DNA from: Sphingomonas metalli
GTDB taxonomy: Bacteria; Pseudomonadota; Alphaproteobacteria; Sphingomonadales; Sphingomonadaceae
DNA length: 64,000 bases
Direction of reading: 5' to 3'
Assembly: GCF_014641735.1 (NCBI RefSeq)
Contig: NZ_BMIH01000004.1
Span: 124,001-188,000 of the forward strand
Each line of letters begins with the position of its first letter. Positions within the stretch are counted from its first letter, which is position 1. This document shows positions 43,143 through 51,905 of this stretch, piece after piece. The position numbers and the translations under genes were made by a program. Below the pieces are notes generated by a model. It was not told the origin of the DNA and did no database searches. It saw only the letters and a program-made list of their open reading frames with translations.

Positions 43143-44218
43143 TCCTGGGCGGCGGCCCGGCCGGGGCCGCGGCGGCGATCGCGCTCGCCCGCGCCGGCCA
43201 TCGCCCGCTGCTGCTCGAGCGGACGCGCGAGACCGGCGATGCGCTCTGCGGCGGCTTCCTCAGCTGGCGGTCGCTCGCGGCGCTGGCGCGGCTCGGCATC
43301 GAGCCCGACACGCTCAACCGCCGCCGCATCGACCGGGTTCGGCTCTTTGCCGGGGAGCGGATGGTCGAATCGCCCCTGCCCCGCCCCGCGCTGGCCGTCT
43401 CGCGCCGCACGCTCGACGCGGCGCTGCTCGCGAAGGTCGACCGCGTCGAGCGCGGCGTCGCCGCCCGTACGGCGGAGGCGGGCGCGGTGCGGCTGGCCGA
43501 TGGCGCGATGCTCCACCCCGCCGCCCTGTTCCTCGCCACCGGCAAGCACGATTTGCGCGGCCTCGCCCGGCCGGAGGCGGCACGGGGAGCCGATCCGGTG
43601 CTCGGCTTGCGCGTCCGCCTGCCCGCCTCGGCCGCGCTCGACCGGCTGGTCGGCGACACGATCGAGCTCCACTGTTTCGCCCGCGGCTATGCCGGGGTGG
43701 CGCGGCAGGAGGATGGCAGCGTCAACCTGTGCATGGCGGTCCACCGCTCGCGCCTCGACGCCGCCGGCACCCCCGCCGCGCTGCTCGCCCTGCTGGGCAC
43801 CGAGTCACCGGCGCTGGGCAAGCGACTCGCGCACATGGCCGATGCGCCGGCGATCGATGCGATCGCCAACGTCCCCTATGGCTGGCGTCAGCGCGCCGGC
43901 ACGCCCGGCCTGTTCCGCCTCGGCGACCAGGCTGCCGTGATCCCCTCGCTGGCGGGCGAGGGCATGGGCATCGCCCTCGCCAGCGGCGTCGCCGCCGCCG
44001 CCGCCTTCGTGCAGGGCGGCCCCACCGCCGCCGACCGCTACCAGCGCCGCTTCGCCCGCGCCGCAGCGCGGCCGATGGCGGTGGCGGGGCTGTGCTGGCG
44101 CCTCTCCGAACGCCCCGCCGCGGCGCGCTGGCTTGCCGTCATGCCGCCGGCCCTGATCCAGGTCATCGCCGGGCTCACGCGGATCGGGCACGCTTCCGTA
44201 CAGAGACGATCCTCTTGA
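43121..44218 (+). CDS. FAD-dependent oxidoreductase of the geranylgeranyl reductase/monooxygenase type
   Basis: The 365-residue protein starts LILGGGPAGAAAAIALARAGH, an FAD-binding Rossmann motif, followed by GDALCGGFLSWRSLAALARLG and a GD-type motif, FRLGDQAAVIPSLAGEGMGIALASG, that closes over the FAD. It resembles flavin monooxygenases and geranylgeranyl reductases. It overlaps the methyltransferase by 22 bp, completing a PKS-methyltransferase-flavoprotein trio. By analogy with the Streptomyces srs genes, it may hydroxylate an alkylresorcinol to a quinone, but the analogy is partial. Confidence 0.85.
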   Translation: MRHHQPLILGGGPAGAAAAIALARAGHRPLLLERTRETGDALCGGFLSWRSLAALARLGIEPDTLNRRRIDRVRLFAGERMVESPLPRPALAVSRRTLDAALLAKVDRVERGVAARTAEAGAVRLADGAMLHPAALFLATGKHDLRGLARPEAARGADPVLGLRVRLPASAALDRLVGDTIELHCFARGYAGVARQEDGSVNLCMAVHRSRLDAAGTPAALLALLGTESPALGKRLAHMADAPAIDAIANVPYGWRQRAGTPGLFRLGDQAAVIPSLAGEGMGIALASGVAAAAAFVQGGPTAADRYQRRFARAAARPMAVAGLCWRLSERPAAARWLAVMPPALIQVIAGLTRIGHASVQRRSS

Positions 44219-44243
44219 TCGGACAGCGGGGGCGAACGACATC

Positions 44244-44648
44244 ATGGCCATGGACCAGATCAATCTTTCCGAAGCCGAATGGCGGCGTCGCCTGACGCCC
44301 GAGCAATATCACGTCCTGCGCGAGGCGGGCACCGAGCGCGCCTATGCCGGCGCGCTGACCGACAACAAGGCCGACGGCATCTATCGCTGCGCGGCCTGCG
44401 CCAATGAGCTGTTCGACAGCGCCGACAAGTATGACAGCGGCTCGGGCTGGCCCAGCTTCACCCAGCCCATCGCGCCCGACCGGGTGTCCGACCATAGCGA
44501 CCACAGCCACGGCATGGTCCGCACCGAGACCCGCTGCGCGCGCTGCGACAGCCATCTCGGCCACGTCTTCCCCGACGGCCCGCCGCCCACGGGCCTGCGC
44601 TACTGCATGAATTCGATCGCCCTGGAATTCCGCCCGCGCAAGGGGTGA
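44244..44648 (+). CDS. msrB: Peptide-methionine (R)-S-oxide reductase
   Basis: The 134-residue enzyme repairs oxidised methionine. Zinc-type Cys pairs are CAACANELF and RCARCDSHLGHVFPDG, the catalytic cysteine is in LRYCMNSIALEF, and the GSGWPSFTQPI block is intact. The ATG at 44244 (MAMDQINLSEAEW) has a second Met two residues on. It follows the polyketide cluster by 25 bp and may be part of the same transcript. Confidence 0.95.
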   Translation: MAMDQINLSEAEWRRRLTPEQYHVLREAGTERAYAGALTDNKADGIYRCAACANELFDSADKYDSGSGWPSFTQPIAPDRVSDHSDHSHGMVRTETRCARCDSHLGHVFPDGPPPTGLRYCMNSIALEFRPRKG

Positions 44649-44649
44649 T

Positions 44650-44697
44650 TCCTCCCCGGCACGGGGAGGGGGACCATGCGCAGCATGGTGGAGGGGG
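44650..44697. repeat. Dispersed repeat, family F (copy 3)
   Basis: CTCCCCGGCACGGGGAGGG is followed by a CATGCGCAGCATGG dyad and GGAGGGG. It is a divergent relative of the copies at 20377 and 20687. Confidence 0.5.
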
Positions 44698-44728
44698 ATA
44701 GCCGCAAGCGGCGCCCGTTCCACCTCCG

Positions 44729-44834
44729 CCTCCCCGGCGAAGGCCGGGGCCCAGTTGGGGAACATACGTGTTGGAGCGGAGCGCTCCGGTACGGCAACCT
44801 TCCCAACTGGGCCCCGGCCTTCGCCGGGGTGACG
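44729..44834. repeat. Dispersed palindromic repeat, family A
   Basis: CCCCGGCGAAGGCCGGGGCC pairs with GGGCCCCGGCCTTCGCCGGG over about 100 bp. The centre differs from other copies (ACATACGTGTTGGAGCGG). Confidence 0.75.
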
Positions 44835-44928
44835 GTAAGGACGTATAGGACGAAGCGAAGCGCCCAGCGGCAAACCCCACCCCCCCGCTTGCTGCCGCCG
44901 TGGTTACCGCGTATTTGCCACGTCGCTC

Positions 44929-47097
44929 ATGGCCCGTCCGCGTACCGCAACCCGTTCGTCCCGGTCGCCTGCCCCGCTCTGGCGGCGGCGTGTGATGCTG
45001 GCCCTCAAGATCCTGATCGGGCTGGGGGTGCTCGCCTTCGGTGCGCTGGTCATCGCGGTCTATGTCGCCCGCTCGCAGCTGCCGAGCTTCGAGGAGCTGA
45101 AATCCTCGCCCAACGGCCAGATGATCCGCGTCCACGCCGCGGACGGGTCGGTGATCGTCTCGCTTGGGCCGAGCTATGGCGAATGGCTTCCCTATAATCG
45201 CATCCCGGAGGCGATGCGCGACGCCACCGTCGCGGTCGAGGACCGGCGGTTCCGCTCGCATCCGGGCGTCGACCCGGTCGGCATGGTCCGCGCCCTGTGG
45301 GTCAATTACGAGCGCGGGCGCAACGTGCAGGGCGCCTCCACCCTCACCCAGCAGCTGGCGCGCACCGTCTTCCTCAACAGCCAGAAGAAGTTCGGCCGCA
45401 AGTTCCGCGAGGGCATCCTGGCGCTGGCGCTGGAGCGCAAGTTCAGCAAGGACCAGATCCTCGAACTCTACCTCAACAAGGTCTATTATGGCGGCGGCGC
45501 CTATGGCATCGACGCGGCCAGCCGCAAATTCTTCGGCCATGGCGCGGACCGGCTGAGCCTCGCCGAGGCGGCGGTGATCGCCGGCCTGGTCAAGGCGCCG
45601 TCCAACTATTCGCCCACCGCCGATGCCGATGCCGCGGTCGGCCGTGCCGGCGTGGTGATCGACCAGATGGTCCGCTACGGCTATATCAGCCAGGTCCAGG
45701 CCGAACAGGCCGATCCCCGCTCGCTCAAGCTCGCGCCCGAGCCGCCGCAGAACAGCGCGCGCTACTTCACCGACTGGGCGCTGCCCCAGCTCGACATGCT
45801 GATCGACGAGACCCAGGCCCCGCTGGAGGTGTGGACGACGATCGATCCCGCCATGCAGCGCCAGGCGGATGCCGCGGTGCGCGCCAACGTCCCCGCCGGG
45901 GCGCAGGGCGCGCTGGTCAGCCTCGACCGCGACGGCGCGGTGCGGGCGATGGTCGGCGGCACCGACTACGTCACCTCGATCTACAACCGCGCGACCCAGG
46001 CGCAGCGCCAGCCCGGCTCCGCCTTCAAGCTGTTCGTCTACCTCTCCGCGCTGGAAGCAGGCCACAAGCCCGAGGACGTGGTGGTCGACGAGCCGGTGAC
46101 GATCGACGGCTGGAGCCCGCGCAACGATTCGCGCCGCAACTCCGGCAACGTCACGCTCCGCACCGCCTTCGCCTATTCGCTCAACACGGTGGCGGCGAAG
46201 CTGGGGCAGGAGGTCGGCTTCAACACCATCGCCGACATGGCGCGCCGCTTCGGCATCACCACCCCGATCAACACCCATCCCGCCATGGTGCTCGGCACCA
46301 GCGACGTGCGGCTGATCGACATGACCCGCGCCTTCGCCAGCGTCGCGGCCAAGGGCGTGGCGGTGGTCCCCTATGGCATCACCCGCGTCACCGCCAATGG
46401 CGAGACGATCTACACGCACGAGGTCGATCGCAGCCGCGTGCTCGTCGCCCCCTACGTCGCCGCGGCGATGACCGACCTGCTCCAGACCGCGGTCAATACC
46501 GGTACCGGTCGCGAGGCGCAGATCGGCCGGCCGGTGGCGGGCAAGACGGGCACCACCACCTCGCTGCGCGACGGCTGGTTCCTGGGCTTTTCCAGCGGCC
46601 TGACCACCGGCGTCTGGATGGGCCGCGACGACGCCAAGCCCGTGCGCGGCCTGCATGGCGGCACCGCCCCCGCCCGCGCCTTCGCCGCCTTCATGCGCCC
46701 CGCCACCGCGACGCGCCCGATCGAGCAGTTCGACACCCAGGTGACGCTGCCCGAATGGCAGCTCGAGCCCGATGAGGAGAGCTATTTCGGCGCGCCCGAC
46801 AATACGAGCTTCGTCGACGAGAATGGCGAGCCGGTCGCCCAGCCCGCCGACCAGCCGCCGCCCGTCCCGGTCGAGGGCGACGATACGCCCCGCGCGCCCG
46901 CGCCGCGCACCCCGCAGCAACAGCTCGACGATCTGATCGACAGCGTGTCAGGCCGCGGCGGCGCCCCCGCCCCGGCGGGCGGCGCGGAGGGCCAGCCGCG
47001 CCGCGATCCCGCGCCCCGCCGCGACGTGCCCGGCACGCCCCCCGCCGCGCCCGTCCCCGCGGCGCGCCCACCTCAGGACGTCCGCCCGATCCAGTGA
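44929..47097 (+). CDS. Class A penicillin-binding protein (PBP1a type)
   Basis: The 722-residue bifunctional peptidoglycan synthase has a basic N-terminus, one membrane anchor (LKILIGLGVLAFGALVIAVY), a glycosyltransferase domain (VAVEDRRFRSHPGVDPVGMV with the catalytic Glu, QGASTLTQQLARTVFL, EGILALALERKFSKDQILEL) and a transpeptidase with SAFK (active Ser), YSLN and GKTGTTTSL. The tail is Pro/Ala-rich and disordered. It polymerises and cross-links murein in the periplasm. The ATG at 44929 is 63 bp upstream of another in-frame Met (44992). Confidence 0.93.
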   Translation: MARPRTATRSSRSPAPLWRRRVMLALKILIGLGVLAFGALVIAVYVARSQLPSFEELKSSPNGQMIRVHAADGSVIVSLGPSYGEWLPYNRIPEAMRDATVAVEDRRFRSHPGVDPVGMVRALWVNYERGRNVQGASTLTQQLARTVFLNSQKKFGRKFREGILALALERKFSKDQILELYLNKVYYGGGAYGIDAASRKFFGHGADRLSLAEAAVIAGLVKAPSNYSPTADADAAVGRAGVVIDQMVRYGYISQVQAEQADPRSLKLAPEPPQNSARYFTDWALPQLDMLIDETQAPLEVWTTIDPAMQRQADAAVRANVPAGAQGALVSLDRDGAVRAMVGGTDYVTSIYNRATQAQRQPGSAFKLFVYLSALEAGHKPEDVVVDEPVTIDGWSPRNDSRRNSGNVTLRTAFAYSLNTVAAKLGQEVGFNTIADMARRFGITTPINTHPAMVLGTSDVRLIDMTRAFASVAAKGVAVVPYGITRVTANGETIYTHEVDRSRVLVAPYVAAAMTDLLQTAVNTGTGREAQIGRPVAGKTGTTTSLRDGWFLGFSSGLTTGVWMGRDDAKPVRGLHGGTAPARAFAAFMRPATATRPIEQFDTQVTLPEWQLEPDEESYFGAPDNTSFVDENGEPVAQPADQPPPVPVEGDDTPRAPAPRTPQQQLDDLIDSVSGRGGAPAPAGGAEGQPRRDPAPRRDVPGTPPAAPVPAARPPQDVRPIQ

Positions 47098-47765
47098 AGC
47101 CCCGCCCCGTGCGCGCGCAGCCAGGCGCGCGACGGGGCCGGGTCTGCGCCGTACAGCTCCGCCACCAGCGCGTGAAAGGCGGGGCCGTGGTTCATATGCA
47201 CCCGATGCGCCACCTCATGCGCCACCGTCGCCCGGCGGACGCAACCGGGGGCGAGGATCAGCCGCCAGCTATAGCGGATCACCCCCGTCGCCGCGCAGCT
47301 GCCCCAGCGGCGCAGCGGATCGCCGACCGCGACCTTCGCCACCGTCACCCCGGCCCTGGCGGCATATTCCGCCGTCTCCTCGGTCAGCCGGTCGAGCGCG
47401 GCGCGGCGCAGCCACGCCTCGACCCGGCGGGCGATCGTCTCCTCCGGCCCGGCGACGCGCAACTCGTCCCCGACGCACAGTAGCGCCCGCCGCGGCCCCT
47501 CCTCGCGCACGATCGTGAGGGCGCGGTCGGCGACGGTCAGCACCGTGCCCGGCGCGAAGGGCCGCGCCACCGGCAGCTTCGCCCGCTGCGCCGCCAGCCA
47601 CTCCGCCTTGCCTTGCGCCCAGGCGAGCGCGGGCTGGAGCGGCGCGCGGCGCGGCAGCACCAGCCGCGCCCGCCCGCTCGCGGGATCGACCGACAGGGTG
47701 CAGCGCCGCGCCCGCGCATGGCGGACGATCTCCAGTCCGGCGATGCCCCCGCCCGCGTCGCTCAC
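47073..47765 (-). CDS. YgjP/SprT-like M48-type metallopeptidase domain protein (DUF45)
   Basis: The 230-residue protein has a beta-rich N-terminal half (VRHARARRCTLSVDPASGRA) and the DUF45 catalytic end: DPLRRWGSCAATGVIRYSWRL, then the zinc motif VAHEVAHRVHMNHGPAFHALV (HExxH with downstream His). YgjP-like enzymes process rRNA or proteins; the role is not established. The GTG start at 47765 overlaps the upstream YcgN-family stop by 4 bp. Its 3' end overlaps the end of the PBP1a gene on the other strand by 25 bp. Confidence 0.85.
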   Translation of the reverse strand: MSDAGGGIAGLEIVRHARARRCTLSVDPASGRARLVLPRRAPLQPALAWAQGKAEWLAAQRAKLPVARPFAPGTVLTVADRALTIVREEGPRRALLCVGDELRVAGPEETIARRVEAWLRRAALDRLTEETAEYAARAGVTVAKVAVGDPLRRWGSCAATGVIRYSWRLILAPGCVRRATVAHEVAHRVHMNHGPAFHALVAELYGADPAPSRAWLRAHGAGLHWIGRTS

Positions 47766-48196
47766 AGGATGCGGTCGACCAGATGGTCCTCCATGTCGCC
47801 GACATCGTCCTCGCTCACCGTCCAGCCGCGCACCGACTGGCCGGCCGCATGGACCGCCTCGCGGTCGCCGCACACGAGATAATGCCAGTCGGGCAGCGCC
47901 TCGCCGTTCGCGCGCAGCCGATAGGCGCAGGTGGAGGGCAGCCAGTCGATGTCGCGCACATTGCCTGCGGTCAGCCGCACGCATTCGGGCACATAGGCGC
48001 GCCGGTGCCTGTAGTCCGAACAGAAGCCCGTCCGCCGGTCGAGCAGCCGGCAGGCGACATTGGTCGGGAAGACCTCGCCCGTCACCTCGTCCTCCAGCTT
48101 GTGGACGCAGCATTTGCCGCAGCCGTCGCACAGCGCCTCCCACTGGCCGCGGTCGAGCCGCTCGATCGGCGTGTCTTCCCAGAAGCGCGTGGTCAT
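47762..48196 (-). CDS. YcgN family cysteine-cluster protein (UPF0260)
   Basis: The 144-residue protein begins MTTRFWEDTPIERLDRGQWE and contains the cysteine cluster ALCDGCGKCCVHKLEDE, then VACRLLDRRTGFCSDYRHR, YVPECVRLTAGNV and PSTCAYRLRANG. The eight or so Cys are arranged like an Fe-S or zinc cluster of the YkgJ/YcgN type. Function is unknown, but the family is widely conserved. It is in an operon with the DUF45 peptidase and is 10 bp from the SCO gene. Confidence 0.9.
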   Translation of the reverse strand: MTTRFWEDTPIERLDRGQWEALCDGCGKCCVHKLEDEVTGEVFPTNVACRLLDRRTGFCSDYRHRRAYVPECVRLTAGNVRDIDWLPSTCAYRLRANGEALPDWHYLVCGDREAVHAAGQSVRGWTVSEDDVGDMEDHLVDRIL

Positions 48197-48206
48197 CGGC
48201 CCGTCG

Positions 48207-48797
48207 TCATTTCACCCATTGGCGGATCGCCTCGGCCACCGCATCCGCGCCCTTGTCCTGCGGGACGAGCGCGATCGGCCGGTTGTCCGGATCCATCAGA
48301 TAGGTCTGGCGCGAGTGATCCACCAGATAGCCGCCGCCCGGCTGCGCCGCGCCCTTGGCGGCATAGATGGCATAGGCCTTCTTCGCCGCCTCGATCGCGT
48401 CGCGGCTGCCGGTCAGCCCGACGAGGCGCGGGTGGAAGGCGGCGGTGAACTGTTTCAGCACCGCGGGCGTGTCGCGCTCGGGATCTACGGTCACGAAGAT
48501 CGGCACCACCTTCGCCGCCAGCGTCGGATCGCTCGCCTCGACCTGCTTCAGCCCCGCCGCGATCGAGGCGACGTCGGTCGGGCAGACATCGGGGCAGAAG
48601 GTATAGCCGAAATACATCAGCCGATACGAGCCGGGGAAGCTCCGCTCGGTGACGGTGCGGCCATTCTGGTCGGTGAGCGAAAAGGGTCCGCCGATCCGTG
48701 CCCCCGCCAGCGGGGCTGCGGCGTTCTGCTCAGGAGCGGCGGGCTGGCAGGCGGCGAGCGCGAGCAGCATGAGCGGGATCAGGCGGCGCGGGTTCAT
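48207..48797 (-). CDS. SCO1/SenC family copper-binding lipoprotein
   Basis: The 196-residue protein starts with a lipoprotein signal (LIPLMLLALAACQP), so it is an envelope lipoprotein. The thioredoxin-like domain has YFGYTFCPDVCPTDVASIAA with the CxxxC copper site, VPIFVTVDPERDT, and a distal His in YLVDHSRQTYLMDP. SCO proteins deliver copper to the CuA centre of cytochrome c oxidase or act in thiol redox. No oxidase gene is in the window. Confidence 0.92.
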   Translation of the reverse strand: MNPRRLIPLMLLALAACQPAAPEQNAAAPLAGARIGGPFSLTDQNGRTVTERSFPGSYRLMYFGYTFCPDVCPTDVASIAAGLKQVEASDPTLAAKVVPIFVTVDPERDTPAVLKQFTAAFHPRLVGLTGSRDAIEAAKKAYAIYAAKGAAQPGGGYLVDHSRQTYLMDPDNRPIALVPQDKGADAVAEAIRQWVK

Positions 48798-48866
48798 GGC
48801 GCAGCCACCCTTGATCTGTTAGCCCGGCCCGCGCAAGCAGCACCGGTGGACCCGAGGACGACTTCC

Positions 48867-49466
48867 ATGACTGCCAGATTCCTTCTTCCCGCCGCGCTCC
48901 TCCTGGCGCTCGCTGCCCCCGCCGGCGCGCAGATCCAGTCGGAGAGCTACAAGTTCCTGCAGGCCGTGAAGGAGGCCAAGGGCAATGAGGTGATCGACAT
49001 GCTCGATCGCCCCGGCAGCAACATCATCAACACGCGCGAGGTGACCACCGGCGACGGCGCGCTCCACATCGTGGTGAAGCGCGGCGACGACAAATATCTG
49101 CGCTACCTGCTGCAGAAGGGCGCCGACCCGAACCTGCGCGACGGCAAGGGCAACACCCCGCTGGTGCTCGCGGTCCAGCTCGGCCAGCGCGACCTGGTGC
49201 CGATCCTGGTCGCCGCGCGCGCCAATGTGAATCTCGGCAACGCCTCGGGCGTCACCCCGCTGATCCTGGCGGTGCAGGCGCGCGACATCGACCTCGTCCG
49301 CACGCTGCTCGCCGCCAATGCCGATCCCGACCAGCGCGACATGATGGCCGGCCAGTCCGCCCGCGACTATGCCGACGCCGACCCCCGCGCCGGCGCGATC
49401 GCCAAGCTCTTCGCGGACACGCCGAAGCGCGCCAAGCCGCAGGTGGCGGGGCCGAAGCTGCGCTGA
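48867..49466 (+). CDS. Secreted ankyrin-repeat protein
   Basis: The 199-residue protein has a signal peptide (FLLPAALLLALAAPAGAQ) and then about four ankyrin repeats: GDGALHIVVKRGDDKYLRYL, KGNTPLVLAVQLGQRDLVPI, SGVTPLILAVQARDIDLVRT and a last partial one around MMAGQSARDYADADP. The basic tail KRAKPQVAGPKLR is short. Ankyrin repeats bind proteins; the partner here is periplasmic and unknown. It is divergent from the SCO gene, with 69 bp between. Confidence 0.85.
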   Translation: MTARFLLPAALLLALAAPAGAQIQSESYKFLQAVKEAKGNEVIDMLDRPGSNIINTREVTTGDGALHIVVKRGDDKYLRYLLQKGADPNLRDGKGNTPLVLAVQLGQRDLVPILVAARANVNLGNASGVTPLILAVQARDIDLVRTLLAANADPDQRDMMAGQSARDYADADPRAGAIAKLFADTPKRAKPQVAGPKLR

Positions 49467-50071
49467 GGGAGTGGCGTCGCCGGGCGTCATCCGCATCGCG
49501 ATGATCGTCGCCCCGGCGCAGGCTGTGACCCTTGTGAAAGCCTGCGTGTTCAACAGCTCTCGTCCACCCCGGCGGAGACCGGGGTCCAGTTTGGTGAAGC
49601 TTCGCGATAACTTACTGCCGTCACCCGACTGGACCCCGGCCTTCGCCGGGGTGACGATGGGTAACCGCTATCGGCGCGACTGTTGATCCCCGCGCAGGCG
49701 GGACCTCGACACAAGCCAGCGCCGTCAACACTTCGCGTCCACCCCGGCGAAGGCCGGGGTCCAGTTGGGCGAAGCTTCGCGCTAACTTACTGACGTCTCC
49801 CGACTGGACCCCGGCCTTCGCCGGGGTGACGATGGGAGAACTCTATCGGCGCGACTGTTGATTCCCGTGCAGGCGGGACCTCGACACAAGCCAGCGCCAT
49901 CAACAACTCTCGTCCACCCCGGCGAAGGCCGGGGTCCAGTTGGGCGAAGCTTCGCGCTAACTTACTGCCGTCTCCCGACTGGACCCCGGCCTTCGCCGGG
50001 GTGGATCGAAGAGTTTCGCAGAGGCCTTGCGCAAACGGTGACGACGGAAATCACCGCTCCAGCGCGGCCCC
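49467..50071. other. 605-bp intergenic region dominated by a tandem repeat
   Basis: No gene is supported. After a short lead-in (49467-49552) the gap is a 175-bp tandem repeat of about 2.5 units (49553-50020). It runs up to the mmcB-like stop. Confidence 0.8.
49553..50020. repeat. 175-bp tandem repeat (about 2.5 units) carrying the family A palindrome
   Basis: The palindrome start (GCGGAGACC or GCGAAGGCC followed by GGGGTCCAGTT) recurs at 49572, 49747 and 49922, a constant 175-bp period. Each unit has the palindrome, a GAAGCTTCGCG centre, GACTGGACCCCGGCCTTCGCC, and a GCTATCGGCGCGACTGTTGAT spacer with CGACACAAGCCAGCGCC. Units differ by a few bases, so the array is not new. Confidence 0.85.
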
Positions 50072-50569
50072 CTACCCCGCCAGCCCCGCCCCTTCCGGAT
50101 CCATCAGCGCCGTGACCCGCCGCGCCGCGCGGCGGGCGAAGGCGAGCGTGCACCGCTTCCGCGCATGGGCCGCCAGCGGATGGGTATGCGCCTCGCGCAC
50201 GATCTCCGCATCATAGCGGTCGGCGACGATCACCCCCGTCCGCGCCGGCAGAAAGGCCGGCGTATCGAGCGGGCGCAGGTCGAACCCGGCCGGCACCGCC
50301 CAGAAGAAGCGGTCGCAATGGTCGAGATAGTCGGGCCATTTGCCGTCGCCCATCAGGTCGGCGCGCGACACCTTGATCTCGACGATCACGATCTGGCCGC
50401 GCGGATCGAGCGCCATCAGATCGGCCCGCCTCCCGCCCTCCAGCGACACCTCCGCCATCGGCGCCAGGTCGTGCCGCAGGAGCAGTCGCGCCACCCCCCG
50501 CGCCACGTCCGCGGCGCACAGCATGGGATCGTTACCGTCGAGACAGGAAGGCGGAGCGACGTCGAGCAT
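50072..50569 (-). CDS. MmcB-like DNA repair protein
   Basis: The 165-residue protein has a restriction-nuclease-like core: AEVSLEGGRRADLMALDPRG and IVIVEIKVSRADLMGDGKWPDYLDHCDRF (D...ExK pattern), then FFWAVPAGFDLRPLD and GVIVADRYDAEIVREAHTHPLAAHARKRCTLAFARRAARRV. It resembles the alphaproteobacterial MmcB family linked to mismatch/damage responses. ATG 50569 is chosen over 50587 because GAGG lies just upstream. Confidence 0.85.
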   Translation of the reverse strand: MLDVAPPSCLDGNDPMLCAADVARGVARLLLRHDLAPMAEVSLEGGRRADLMALDPRGQIVIVEIKVSRADLMGDGKWPDYLDHCDRFFWAVPAGFDLRPLDTPAFLPARTGVIVADRYDAEIVREAHTHPLAAHARKRCTLAFARRAARRVTALMDPEGAGLAG

Positions 50570-51080
50570 CGCCTCGTCATAGAACATCAGGGGAACATGG
50601 CAAGAGCCGCCGGCGGGAAGTTGCGTGGCGCAAGTGCGTGCTGTTCCGAAGGGTTCGCCTCGGCGCGAACTGCGGCCCGTCCCGACAGATCGGGACCGAG
50701 CCGCATCGAGTCCTGACCTTACCGGCCCTCGCGAAAAAGCCACTTCCGCCATCTCGCAGAGGTGAAGCCTCTGCGAAAGCTCTCCGTCCACCCCGGCGAA
50801 GGCCGGGGTCCAGTCGGGAAACGGCAGTACGTCATCGCAAAGCTTCACCCAGCTGGACCCCGGCCTGCGCCGGGGTGGACGCGGAATGGTGACCGCTCGG
50901 GCCTTCGCAGAGGTCTCGCCTTTGCGGGGATGACGGCCTTTGGGCAGATGCCCTGCCGGCGCCGCGATGACGGAAGGATCCGGTCTCCATCCGCCCCCAC
51001 GAAAAAGCCGCCCGAAGCGCCCAACGGCACCCCGGACGGCTCCTTCCCGTCACACCGGCAGGGTCAGCCCGGCCGCGCCA
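50570..51080. other. About 510-bp intergenic region with one family A palindrome
   Basis: No gene is supported. It contains the probable mmcB promoter near 50590-50700, a family A palindrome (50786-50880), a degraded partner (about 50900-50940), and the GCCGCCCGAAGCGCCCAACGG stretch before the sleB-like stop. Confidence 0.6.
50786..50880. repeat. Dispersed palindromic repeat, family A
   Basis: GTCCACCCCGGCGAAGGCCG and GGCCTGCGCCGGGGTGGAC flank a GGGAAACGGCAGTACGTCAT centre. Confidence 0.8.
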
Positions 51081-51752
51081 TCATCGATAGAAGACGTGGT
51101 TCCCGATAGCGGCGATCTTGCGGATGCCGGCGCCGGGCGAGCGGCCGTGCGCGTTGAAGTAGAGCGCGTTCGACGCGGCCGAGTCCCACATGTCGGCCAG
51201 CGCCACGCGGGCGACGGCGACGGCGGTGCGCCAGCTGGTGCGGCCCTGGTCGATCGCGGGGATGCGGCCGTCGCGGACGAAGCCGAACTGGCCGCGCTGC
51301 TTGATCACGCTGCACAGGTCGGTCGGGAAGCGACCCGACTTGGCGCGGTTGATGACGACTTCGGCGACGGCGAGCTGGCCGGTCAGCGGCTCGCCCTTCG
51401 CCTCGAAATAGATCGCGCCGGCGAGGCAGCGGGTCGCCTCGTCCATCTCGGCGGAGGCATCCTGCGCGGCGACGGCGTCGGCGAGGGTCGCGAAATCCTG
51501 ATCGTCCTGATCGGCCTGCGGGCCGGTCTGCTCGGTGGGAGCGGGCGCCTCGGGCGCCGCGGGCTCGACCACGGTGGCGGTCGTCTCGACCGCAGGAACC
51601 ATATGGGGCGCCAGCGTGTTGATCGTGGCGAGGCCGGGAGCTGCGATCAGCGACTGATCGAGGCCGGTGGCCCAGCCGGGCGAGGTGGTCAGCAGCCCGG
51701 CGGCAGTCAGGGTCATGGCCGCGAAAGACGCGACCCGCGAAATCAGGGTCAT
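51081..51752 (-). CDS. SleB-type cell wall hydrolase (Hydrolase_2 domain)
   Basis: The 223-residue protein has a signal peptide (RVASFAAMTLTAAGLLTTSPGWA), an acidic/Pro-rich linker (residues about 55-95: ETTATVVEPAAPEAPAPTEQ), and a Hydrolase_2 domain: ATRCLAGAIYFEAKGEPLTG with the catalytic Glu, AVAEVVINRAKSGRFPTDLC and QFGFVRDGRIP, ending SAASNALYFNAHGRSP. SleB-like enzymes cleave peptidoglycan glycan strands, here in envelope growth or division rather than spores. It lies at the left end of the leftward origin block. Confidence 0.9.
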   Translation of the reverse strand: MTLISRVASFAAMTLTAAGLLTTSPGWATGLDQSLIAAPGLATINTLAPHMVPAVETTATVVEPAAPEAPAPTEQTGPQADQDDQDFATLADAVAAQDASAEMDEATRCLAGAIYFEAKGEPLTGQLAVAEVVINRAKSGRFPTDLCSVIKQRGQFGFVRDGRIPAIDQGRTSWRTAVAVARVALADMWDSAASNALYFNAHGRSPGAGIRKIAAIGNHVFYR

Positions 51753-51905
51753 TCACTCGAAACGATATGCGGTTGGATCACGGCACGACCGCTCAGGAAG
51801 CGATCGTCCGGGCTGCCCCCCGACTGCGTAACCGACCCGGATCGCACCCGGCCACGGCACAACGCCTTTGACGATGGCCCCCGCTCGCCCGCCGGCCCGC
51901 GCGCG

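Larger units (their letters stand above)
44649..44928. other. 280-bp intergenic region with two dispersed repeats
   Basis: No gene is supported. A family F-like element (44650-44697, CTCCCCGGCACGGGGAGG followed by ATGCGCAGCATGGTGG) is followed by a family A palindrome (44729-44834). The PBP1a promoter must be in the last 90 bp. Confidence 0.6.

Noticed and set aside
44458..46920. Minus-strand open frame of 820 codons
   Set aside because: It is antisense to PBP1a and msrB, and no recognisable motif is present.
49553..50020. CRISPR array
   Set aside because: The period is 175 bp with nearly identical sequence throughout, not short repeats with unique spacers, and no cas gene is near.
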